Assembly: GCA_006226595.1 (NCBI GenBank) | Contig: SBGP01000017.1 | Span: 1 to 35,072 of the forward strand | Length of the DNA stretch: 35,072 bases | DNA from: Deltaproteobacteria bacterium | GTDB taxonomy: Bacteria > Myxococcota_A > UBA796 > GCA-2862545 | Direction of reading: 5' to 3' | Position numbers and translations under genes: made by a program | The notes under the pieces: generated by a model | What the model was told of the DNA's origin: nothing | Database searches by the model: none | Seen by the model: only the letters and a program-made list of their open reading frames with translations | Shown: piece by piece, positions 1-6,346 of the stretch | Layout: each line of letters starts with the position of its first letter | Position numbering within the stretch: position 1 is the stretch's first letter

Positions 1-2
1 CC

Positions 3-2528
3 GTCTACGCCGACATCTCCGGCTACGAGGCCGACGAAGCGACCTGTGACGGCGAGGACAACGACTGCGACGGCGACGTCGACACCGACATCGCCTCGGC
101 CCCCGCCGCCGCCGAGCAGGACGGCGTGTGCAGCGGTGCCGTCCAGGTGTGCAACGGCACCTCCTGGGTCGAGCCCGACGCTACCGCCCTCGCCGCGCAG
201 TTCTCCGACTACGAGGCCACCGAGGTCTCCTGCGACAGCCTCGACAACGACTGCAACGGCGTCGACGACGACATCGCCAGCCCCGATGCCCCCGATGCGA
301 ACAAGACCCTCGGCGTGTGCGCCGGCTCGAAGAAGGAGTGCGTGAGCGGCTCGTGGACCGAGCCCGACTACACCGCCCTCGCCAACTACGAGCCTCTCGA
401 GGAGAGCTGCGACAGCCTCGACAACGACTGCGACGGCAACCTCGACTTCACCTGGGAAGTCGACCCGAACAGCTCCACGCTCGAGTGCTGGGGACTGTAC
501 GTGCGCAGCCGGCCCGAGCAGGTGGACCCGGGTCCATGGAAGTCGGTGACGCTGCCCAACGCCCCCGGCGCCGGAAACCAGTACGCCTGCGCGATCGACA
601 CCAACGATCAGCTGTTCTGCTGGGGCAACTACGAAGAGCCCATGACCGCGGATGTGAGCTGGTACAGCAGCTTCGAGCCCGTCGCGTTCAACGGCGGCGG
701 AAGCTGGTCCATGGTCGAGGGCGGCAACGCGGCCGCCTGCGGCATCCAGACCGACGGCACCCTGTGGTGCTGGGGCATCAAGCAGGACACCTACGCGACC
801 GAGTGGGGAGCGTTGAACCAGATGGCCTCCGGGACCTGGGCCACCGTCGACCTCGGCGACCGCCACGCCTGCGCCATCGACGACAACAACGGGCTGTGGT
901 GCTGGGGCACCGACCGCGACGGCTCGCTGGGCCTCGACACCGCCGGGAACCGCGAGCTGCCCGAGCAGATCTCGTGGGGCAGCTGGGCCGACGTCAGCCT
1001 CGGCTACGGTCACACCTGCGCCCTCGAGACCGACGGCAGCCTGTGGTGCTGGGGTCGCAACCTCAACTACTCCGCGGGCGGCCAGGCCAGCACAGACCCG
1101 GTCACCGCCACCGCGATCACCCACCCGACGGCGGGCACGTGGACCGAGGTCCAGTCGGGCATGAACTCGAACTGCGCCATGGACAGCGCCGGCGAGATCT
1201 GGTGTTGGGGCGACAACAGCGAGGGTCAGCTCGGCGACGGCAACCTGCCCACCGACAACCCGATTCCGCAGCAGGTCACCGGCGGGCCGTGGGACGCCCT
1301 GCACGTCGGCTACCGACGCGTGTGTGCCGACAAGAACGGCGAGCTGTGGTGCTGGGGCAGCGACTCGACCCGACGCATGGGCACCGGCGGCGCAGGCGAC
1401 ACGGATGTTCCCCTGCTCGTCGACGACCAGCTGGGGGACGGCAACACCTCGCTCAGCGTGTGGAGCAACTGCGCCATCGAGGCGGACGACGGCTCGCTGT
1501 GGTGTTGGGGTGAGGCCAACTCGATGGTGACGGGAAGCGGTCCCGAGCGCATGACCTGGCGTGCGGACGTGGCCGTGTCCCACCTCGACGTCGACGAGCC
1601 GGCGGGCTGCTACATCGACAGCGCCGACGACAGCCTGTGGTGCCTGGGCGGCAACGAGAACGACGCCATGGGCGACGGCACCAGCCTCGACTCGGCCTTT
1701 CCGGTGCCGATCATGGCCGGCACCGCGTTCTCGGACCTGGGCATCGGCCGGCAGTTCGGCTGTGCGCTCGACAACAGCGGAAACCGATGGTGCTGGGGCC
1801 TGAATGACCGAGGCCAGGTCGGCAACGGCACAGTGACCACCCAGTCGGTGCCGGTGATGGATGCCGATCGGACCTACACGGCGCTCGACGCCGGTCGCCG
1901 GCACGCCTGTGCCATCGACACCGCCGGGGTGCTGTGGTGCTGGGGATACCTCGGCAACAACAACAGCGTCCCCGTGAAGCAGCAGGACAGCACCGAGACG
2001 TGGACCGACGTGTTCGCCGGCATGGACTTCACGTGCGCCCTGGACGCCAGCAACGACCTCGCCTGCTGGGGTACCAACGGCTTCAACCAGCTCGGGGATG
2101 GCAGCGGAGTCTATGCCCTCTATGCCAACCGCGTGGTGCACACCGGACCGTGGCGCGCCGTCAGCCTCGGCGCGAACCACATGTGCGCGGTCAAGACCGA
2201 CGACAGCCTGTGGTGCTGGGGCCGCGGCAGCAGCGGCCAGCTCGGTCAGGGCAACGAGGACGACGCGCCCACTCCCGTCCAGGTGCCGGGCACGTGGAGC
2301 TCCGTCACCTCGGGCGACTACCACACCTGCGCCCTCGACACCGCGAGTCATCCGTGGTGCTGGGGCGCGATCACCGAGTACCAGATGGCCCGCGTGCCCG
2401 AGCCGGGCGAGTACGAGGTCTATGTGCCCGAGCAGGTGGACGCGGGGACCTGGTCGGCCCTCGACGCCGGCTCCACCCGGACATGCGGCACCCGCGCGCT
2501 CTCCAGCCTGCAGCAGTGCACGCCGTGA
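3..2528 (+). CDS. MopE-type metal-binding and RCC1-repeat protein, 5' end outside window
   Basis: The frame is open from the left edge, so only the C-terminal part (about 841 residues) is seen. The first ~150 residues hold three copies of a Cys/Asp motif of the form C-D-x-x-D-N-D-C-D/N-G, spaced about 60 residues apart and each preceded by Tyr-x-x-x-Glu. This is the putative metal-binding repeat of MopE-like secreted proteins. The rest is about 14 repeats of roughly 50 residues, each with a Cys-Ala-(I/L)-(D/E) strand and a W-C-W-G motif, typical of bacterial RCC1/BNR-like beta-propellers. The protein is probably exported and may be cell-surface bound; the signal peptide would lie upstream of the window. 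Paired Cys in each blade suggest disulfides outside the cytoplasm. Ligand unknown. It ends TGA, convergent with the next gene and separated by a short hairpin. Confidence 0.85.
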   Translation, partial: VYADISGYEADEATCDGEDNDCDGDVDTDIASAPAAAEQDGVCSGAVQVCNGTSWVEPDATALAAQFSDYEATEVSCDSLDNDCNGVDDDIASPDAPDANKTLGVCAGSKKECVSGSWTEPDYTALANYEPLEESCDSLDNDCDGNLDFTWEVDPNSSTLECWGLYVRSRPEQVDPGPWKSVTLPNAPGAGNQYACAIDTNDQLFCWGNYEEPMTADVSWYSSFEPVAFNGGGSWSMVEGGNAAACGIQTDGTLWCWGIKQDTYATEWGALNQMASGTWATVDLGDRHACAIDDNNGLWCWGTDRDGSLGLDTAGNRELPEQISWGSWADVSLGYGHTCALETDGSLWCWGRNLNYSAGGQASTDPVTATAITHPTAGTWTEVQSGMNSNCAMDSAGEIWCWGDNSEGQLGDGNLPTDNPIPQQVTGGPWDALHVGYRRVCADKNGELWCWGSDSTRRMGTGGAGDTDVPLLVDDQLGDGNTSLSVWSNCAIEADDGSLWCWGEANSMVTGSGPERMTWRADVAVSHLDVDEPAGCYIDSADDSLWCLGGNENDAMGDGTSLDSAFPVPIMAGTAFSDLGIGRQFGCALDNSGNRWCWGLNDRGQVGNGTVTTQSVPVMDADRTYTALDAGRRHACAIDTAGVLWCWGYLGNNNSVPVKQQDSTETWTDVFAGMDFTCALDASNDLACWGTNGFNQLGDGSGVYALYANRVVHTGPWRAVSLGANHMCAVKTDDSLWCWGRGSSGQLGQGNEDDAPTPVQVPGTWSSVTSGDYHTCALDTASHPWCWGAITEYQMARVPEPGEYEVYVPEQVDAGTWSALDAGSTRTCGTRALSSLQQCTP

Positions 2529-2535
2529 GTCGAGT

Positions 2536-2549
2536 CGCGGAGAGCCGCG
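2536..2549. terminator. hairpin between convergent genes
   Basis: CGCGG-AGAG-CCGCG forms a 5-bp stem with a tetraloop exactly filling the gap between two convergent stop codons. There is no T-tract on either side, so it is a possible bidirectional terminator only. Confidence 0.35.
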
Positions 2550-3008
2550 CTACAGGCGGGTGAGCGCGTCGGCGGTCGCGGTGTCCGGCTTGCCGGCGAC
2601 GAGCTTGGCGACCACGTCGTAGCGCTCACCCTCGACCGGCCTCGGCACCAGGCTCTCGACCACCTCGCGCGGCACGATCAGCCGCAGGGGCGTGCTCGGC
2701 GCCGCCGACTCGTCCGCCGCGTCCCACTCCTCGACCTGGACCTCGAGGATCCAGTGGCCGCCGCGGTCGGGGAAGCGCTTGTTCGGCGGGCTCTCCCGCG
2801 CGGTGAGCACGGAACCGGTGCAGTGCACCCCCACCGGCTCGGAGCCGGGCTCGCCGGCCTCCCCAGCGGTCGCGGGGCTCTTGGACGGCGTGGAGGAGCT
2901 GCCACCCTCGGCGGGTGCCGGGCTGCGGGCCTCGGTGCCGCCTGGGGCGTCGCTGCCCGTGCAACCAGCGGAGAGGCTGCACAGCAGCCACAGAGCGGCC
3001 CACCTCAT
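2550..3008 (-). CDS. small lipoprotein, candidate immunity protein
   Basis: A 152-residue protein with a short hydrophobic leader and a lipobox ending Ser-Ala-Gly-Cys at residue 16, followed by a Ser/Pro/Glu-rich linker (to about residue 55) and a compact ~95-residue domain. It should be anchored in a membrane facing the periplasm. I do not recognise the domain. Its ATG overlaps the TGA of the upstream gene in an ATGA, so it is probably translated by coupling to the permuted papain-fold protein before it. That arrangement, a periplasmic lipoprotein directly after a possible peptidoglycan- or protein-cleaving enzyme, fits an immunity role, but this is inference. It could instead be an unrelated stress-envelope lipoprotein. 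Confidence 0.8.
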   Translation of the reverse strand: MRWAALWLLCSLSAGCTGSDAPGGTEARSPAPAEGGSSSTPSKSPATAGEAGEPGSEPVGVHCTGSVLTARESPPNKRFPDRGGHWILEVQVEEWDAADESAAPSTPLRLIVPREVVESLVPRPVEGERYDVVAKLVAGKPDTATADALTRL

Positions 3009-3856
3009 GTGCGCTTCACGTGCCCCGCGTCCTCACGCTGCTGGGTCGTCGGGTCGGCATCCGGGTTCTGGCCGGCCGTGTTCCCGTAGCGCTCCTCGTA
3101 CAGCGCATCGAAGTCGAGGCCATCGAGGTCGTCGACCATCGTGCCCTCGGTGCCGTTGGCCTGCTGCTTCTTGATGCCCTCGTACGCGGCGTTCGGCATG
3201 GCGATGCCCAGCGTGCTCATGCTCGGAGCCGACTTTCCGGCGGCCTCGACCGACTCCTTGGCGAAGGAGGTGCAGTTGTAGCCGTACACCGAGTACTTCG
3301 CGCCGCGCTTGGACTCGGCGTAGTCGATGACCTTGCCGACCTCTTCGTGGGTCAGGTCGTAGCTCTGCGAGGCCTTCTCGCGGCCCTGGTGCGAGGTGTC
3401 GGGCTGCTTGACCCGACCCGAGACGTAGGAGTTCAGTGGGTTGGTGCTGTAGCCCTCGTCGCCGGGCCAGAAGCCCATCGAGTCCGCGTACTTGCCGCCC
3501 TGACGCAGGTAGCCGGCGTGCTTGGGGTGGACCGTGTCGGGGATCTGCGACACGTCCGGGTACTCCAGTGCGATCCAGGTGTGGCCGACCGCGCCGCGCT
3601 CGAGGTTCTTCTTCGCCTCGCGCGGGTTCCACATGCTGATCTCCTGGGCCTCGAGGTCCACGTACACGTGGAGCTTCGCCGGCGTGCCAGCGGCCATGCC
3701 GAGGGCGCCATCCAGCCCGTTCTCGGGCGAGGTGGACAGGTCGGCCGCAGCGGCACCGTTGCCGCGCGCCTGTTCGAAGCGCTCGTCGGTGGTCGTGGAC
3801 GTCGTGGAAGCGGGGGAGGAGGTGTCGGCCTCTCTCCGGGTGCTCTGGGACGGCAT
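3005..3856 (-). CDS. permuted papain-fold (NlpC/P60- or LRAT-like) protein, candidate effector
   Basis: A 283-residue protein. I chose the ATG at 3856 because GGGAG lies 4 nt upstream; the frame stays open further upstream but reads as non-coding. The first ~58 residues are Ser/Thr/Ala-rich and have no signal peptide. Residues 60-210 carry the features of a circularly permuted papain fold: a His strand (Val-Gly-His92-Thr-Trp-Ile) precedes the nucleophile motif Tyr-Asn-Cys195-Thr-Ser-Phe-Ala at a helix start, the order found in LRAT and permuted NlpC/P60 enzymes. Between them is an aromatic, Gly-rich stretch. The tail is charged. Such enzymes are amidases, peptidases or acyltransferases. Coupling by ATGA to a lipoprotein and lack of a Sec signal suggest a toxin delivered by a contractile or other specialised system, but no such system is visible here. 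Confidence 0.75.
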   Translation of the reverse strand: MPSQSTRREADTSSPASTTSTTTDERFEQARGNGAAAADLSTSPENGLDGALGMAAGTPAKLHVYVDLEAQEISMWNPREAKKNLERGAVGHTWIALEYPDVSQIPDTVHPKHAGYLRQGGKYADSMGFWPGDEGYSTNPLNSYVSGRVKQPDTSHQGREKASQSYDLTHEEVGKVIDYAESKRGAKYSVYGYNCTSFAKESVEAAGKSAPSMSTLGIAMPNAAYEGIKKQQANGTEGTMVDDLDGLDFDALYEERYGNTAGQNPDADPTTQQREDAGHVKRT

Positions 3857-3910
3857 GGGGGCTCCCGATCGGGGTTGTGCGGACGCGGAGGAAGCGCGGC
3901 CGATAGCGAA

Positions 3911-3916
3911 AGCGTA
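3911..3916 (-). promoter_or_regulatory. -10-like element for effector gene
   Basis: On the minus strand GCTACGCT contains TACGCT, 54 nt upstream of the ATG at 3856. It matches the GC/GG-TAnnCT pattern seen before many genes here. No -35 is recognisable. Confidence 0.3.
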
Positions 3917-4094
3917 GCACCCCTCTCGTCGGAACGCTGGGGTTTGCCCTGCACAAACCGCAGTACCTGCTCGGACGGGCCCGCGTGGACGGCAGGATCG
4001 CGCGCAGAGGTGCCGGGACCCCGGCCCGCCGCCCGGATCCCCGAACGCTGCGGGCAACCGGTGAACGGCGGAGACCGAAGCCCCGGCACGAGAG

Positions 4095-4139
4095 GTCGCC
4101 GCTCGCCTCACCTCATGGGTGGTGAAGCGACGCGGCGAC
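4095..4139 (-). terminator. hairpin terminator downstream of EF-Tu gene
   Basis: A long imperfect hairpin begins 14 nt past the EF-Tu stop codon. The arms are 4095-4112 and 4121-4139: 17 base pairs with one bulged base (4131) and one C·A mismatch, closing an 8-nt loop. There is no U-tract, as is common in very GC-rich genomes. The rest of 3857-4153 holds no gene I can support. Confidence 0.55.
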
Positions 4140-4153
4140 GGTGTGAAGCGGTC

Positions 4154-5326
4154 CTACGCGACCTCCGTGACGACGCCGGCACCGATGGTGCGGCCGCCCT
4201 CGCGAAGCGCGAAGCGCACGCCGGGCTCGAGACCCACGGCCTTGCCGAGCTCGAAGCCGATCTCGGCGCGGTCACCGGGGTTGACGATGCCCTTGTCGCC
4301 CACGTCGAGGCTGCCGGTCACGCTGGTCGCTCCGAAGAAGAACTGCGGCATGTAGCCGCTGGCGAACGGCTTCTTCCGCCCGCCCTCCTCCTTCGAGAGC
4401 ACCACGATCTCGGCGCGACCCCGGCTACGCGCGGCAATCGAGCCGGGCGCGGCGATGAGCTGCCCACGCACGACCTCCTCGCGCTTCACCCCGCGGAGGA
4501 GCAGGCCGACGTTCATCCCGGCCCGAGCCACGTCCACATCCCTGTGGAAGGCCTGGGTTCCGGTGACGACGACCTCCCGCTCCCCGCCGAGGCCCACGAC
4601 CTCGATCTTGTCGCCGACCCGCAGCTCGCCCTGGTCCACGCGCCCGGTGACCACGGTCCCGCGACCGGCGATGGTGTGCACGTCCTCCACGGCCATGCGG
4701 AACGGGGAGGCGTAGTCACGCTCGGGGTCGGGGATGTGGGCGTCGAGCACGTCGACCAGCTCGCGGATGCAGGCGGTGGCGTCCCCGAGGGGCTCGCCGG
4801 CCTTGACCGCGTTCAGCGCGAGCAGCGCGGAGCCGTACACGAAGGGCACGTCGACGTAGCCGTGTCCGGCCAGCATCTCGGTGACCTCCAGCTCCACGAG
4901 CTCGAGCAGCTCGGCGTCCGCGAGGTCCGTCTTGTTGACGAAGACCACGAGGTGGTCCACGCCGACCTGACGGGCGAGCAGCACGTGCTCCATCGTCTGA
5001 CGCTGCGGGCCCTGGGAGCCGTCGACGAGCAGGATCGCGCCATCCATCTGGCTGGCGCCGGTGATCATGTTCTTGACGTAGTCCGCGTGCCCGGGACAGT
5101 CGATGTGCGCGTAGTCGCGCACCTCGGAGGCGTACTGCACGTGCGCGGTGTTGATGGTGATGCCGCGCTCGCGCTCCTCGGGGGCGTTGTCGATCTTGTC
5201 GAAGGCAATGGCCTGGCCGCCGACGCGGGCCGCCTGGACGGCGGTGAGCGCAGCGGTCAGGGTGGTCTTGCCGTGGTCGACGTGACCGATGGTGCCGACG
5301 TTGACGTGGATCTTCTCGATGGCCAT
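4154..5326 (-). CDS. tuf: elongation factor Tu, divergent
   Basis: A 390-residue translational GTPase that delivers aminoacyl-tRNA to the ribosome A site. The GTPase motifs are complete: P-loop GHVDHGKT (14-21), switch I RGIT (54-57), DCPGH (76-80, including the catalytic His), and NKTD (131-134). Domains II and III follow, with the [10 protein letters not shown] and REGGRT signatures, and length is close to the usual 393-396. The ATG at 5326 has a strong GAGGAGG site. It is unusually divergent: the N-terminus lacks the conserved segment before HVNVG, and many positions normally fixed in EF-Tu differ (for example [10 protein letters not shown] and the [11 protein letters not shown] strand). 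It also stands alone, without fusA, rpsL, secE or tRNA genes. It is either the only tuf in a divergent lineage or a second, specialised copy. Confidence 0.93.
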   Translation of the reverse strand: MAIEKIHVNVGTIGHVDHGKTTLTAALTAVQAARVGGQAIAFDKIDNAPEERERGITINTAHVQYASEVRDYAHIDCPGHADYVKNMITGASQMDGAILLVDGSQGPQRQTMEHVLLARQVGVDHLVVFVNKTDLADAELLELVELEVTEMLAGHGYVDVPFVYGSALLALNAVKAGEPLGDATACIRELVDVLDAHIPDPERDYASPFRMAVEDVHTIAGRGTVVTGRVDQGELRVGDKIEVVGLGGEREVVVTGTQAFHRDVDVARAGMNVGLLLRGVKREEVVRGQLIAAPGSIAARSRGRAEIVVLSKEEGGRKKPFASGYMPQFFFGATSVTGSLDVGDKGIVNPGDRAEIGFELGKAVGLEPGVRFALREGGRTIGAGVVTEVA

Positions 5327-5340
5327 GGGGCCTCCTCGAA

Positions 5341-5436
5341 CCCGGCGGATGCCGGGCATGGGGCAGGTGGTGTCCCTGCCGGTGGAGGGACGCCAGACCA
5401 CCCGGCGTCCCGAGCCGCGGACACGACGGTCCGCGG
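5341..5436 (-). promoter_or_regulatory. structured EF-Tu leader with alternative hairpins
   Basis: Reading toward the tuf ATG (minus strand) there are successive stems: 5436-5415 (8 bp, 6-nt loop); 5411-5404 with 5394-5387 (8 bp, 9-nt loop); 5391-5386 with 5377-5372 (6 bp, 8-nt loop); and 5356-5341 (6 bp, 4-nt loop) just before the Shine-Dalgarno site. The second and third stems share bases 5387-5391, so they exclude each other, as in attenuators. All pairings are perfect complements read from the sequence; function is inferred. Confidence 0.5.
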
Positions 5437-5485
5437 AGACGCAGGGCTCGCCCGAGAGGCGATGAGGTGGGGTGGATCCGCTAGA

Positions 5486-5800
5486 TCAGAGATTCCGCAC
5501 ACAGCCCTGCGCACAGCGATGTCGCATCGCTTGTGAGTTCGAGGCTGGTGCGGGGGTTCCACATGATGCCCAACACCTATGCGCGCACTCTGGACACGTC
5601 AAGAACGCGGGAGGCATCTCGGTAGGCCGGCGGCCACGGATGCCTTCCGTGGACCGGTCCACCCCGACGGCGTTGTGCGCCGGAAACACGGCAGTGACGG
5701 TGGGTGGCGTCTCGTCCGCCGACGCCGTGTCCTGCACGGCGGTCTCTTCGACCGCCGGACAGCCCACCGCCAGCACCAGCCAGATCGGTCCGAATCGCAT
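5486..5800 (-). CDS. truncated Big_5-type lipoprotein (probable gene remnant)
   Basis: A 104-residue frame starting at an ATG preceded by GGAGGTG. It has a good lipoprotein leader with Cys at residue 14, an acidic linker, then the opening strand of an Ig-like (Big_5) domain: TPPTVTAVFPAHNAVGVD at residues 31-48. The expected rest of the Ig domain is missing. After residue ~51 the sequence changes to an unrelated Cys/Arg/His-rich tail that does not resemble a secreted domain, and which overlaps the region upstream of EF-Tu. The likely reading is a large lipoprotein gene broken by a deletion or rearrangement that kept its start region. A genuine small secreted protein is the alternative. Divergent from the radical-SAM cassette. 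Confidence 0.5.
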   Translation of the reverse strand: MRFGPIWLVLAVGCPAVEETAVQDTASADETPPTVTAVFPAHNAVGVDRSTEGIRGRRPTEMPPAFLTCPECAHRCWASCGTPAPASNSQAMRHRCAQGCVRNL

Positions 5801-5857
5801 GGCACCTCCGGCTCGGGAACTGCAGTCGGCGTGCCACCCGAGGCCAAAGGGCGCCCA

Positions 5858-5951
5858 CCATTCATTACGCATGCCATTCATGTTGCCCTTGTCCATGCCC
5901 CGGGGTACCCGTGCTCGTCGCGCCCACTGAAGGGTTCGACGCCATGAATGG
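5858..5951. promoter_or_regulatory. repeated CCATTCATG operator-like sites
   Basis: CCATTCAT (5858-5865) and CCATTCATG (5874-5882) are direct copies exactly 16 bp apart, and an inverted copy CATGAATGG lies at 5943-5951, touching the Shine-Dalgarno region of the peptide gene. They sit between divergent genes, so a regulator-binding role is plausible. Confidence 0.3.
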
Positions 5952-5959
5952 AGTTTGAG

Positions 5960-6286
5960 ATGAACCGACGGGAGTTTCTCGAGGTGCTCGGAGTGCTGGG
6001 CGTCTCGGGCGTCGCCGTGTCGGCGACGGGTACGGCCGCGGCCGCGAGCCTGAGCGACGCCACCCTGGCGCACGCCCAGAAGCTGATCGGTATCGACGAC
6101 GTCGACGCCGACGGGCTCGTGGTGAGCTGCAACCCGCTGTCCTGCGACATCAGCAAGTTTCCTCCGCGCTGCGACGTGATGACCTGCAAGGGCGTGACCT
6201 GCGACATCGAGGGCGATCTGCCCTGTCGCACCGTGACGACCAAGCCCAGTGACCCCACGCCGACACAGCCCATCAAGCGGCTGTGA
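5960..6286 (+). CDS. Cys-rich peptide with Tat-like leader, candidate radical-SAM substrate
   Basis: A 108-residue protein. I prefer the ATG at 5960 (GGAG 6 nt upstream) to the ATG at 5948. It begins MNRREFLEVLG, a twin-arginine-like n-region, followed by a hydrophobic stretch with Ala-rich cleavage site around residue 30. The mature part has a short helix-like segment and then six cysteines between about residues 54 and 89 with spacing C-x4-C-x8-C-x4-C-x4-C-x7-C, and a Thr/Pro-rich tail. The gene directly precedes a radical SAM/SPASM enzyme on the same strand, with a hairpin between them that could keep peptide expression above enzyme expression. I infer a secreted, post-translationally modified peptide (RiPP-like). 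A plain Tat-exported disulfide protein is the alternative. Confidence 0.75.
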   Translation: MNRREFLEVLGVLGVSGVAVSATGTAAAASLSDATLAHAQKLIGIDDVDADGLVVSCNPLSCDISKFPPRCDVMTCKGVTCDIEGDLPCRTVTTKPSDPTPTQPIKRL

Positions 6287-6292
6287 CGTCTC

Positions 6293-6324
6293 GTCGTCAC
6301 TGCGGGACCCCTCGCAGTGACGAC
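6293..6324 (+). terminator. perfect 12-bp hairpin between peptide and maturase genes
   Basis: GTCGTCACTGCG (6293-6304) and CGCAGTGACGAC (6313-6324) are exact inverted repeats; a further G-T and G-C pair leave a 4-nt loop. It begins 7 nt after the peptide stop codon. No T-run follows, so it may be a leaky terminator or an mRNA-stabilising 3' stem. Confidence 0.6.
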
Positions 6325-6346
6325 CTCCTCCCGTATTGAATAACGG

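Noticed and set aside
2915-5536. 873-codon open frame on the plus strand
   Set aside because: It is antisense to the effector and EF-Tu genes. Its product is Val/Leu/Gly/Asp-rich in the pattern produced by reading GC-rich genes backwards, with no domain or start site.
5400-5560. tRNA gene upstream of EF-Tu, as in some tufB operons
   Set aside because: A GTTCGAG resembling a T-loop occurs, but no cloverleaf arms fit around it on either strand.
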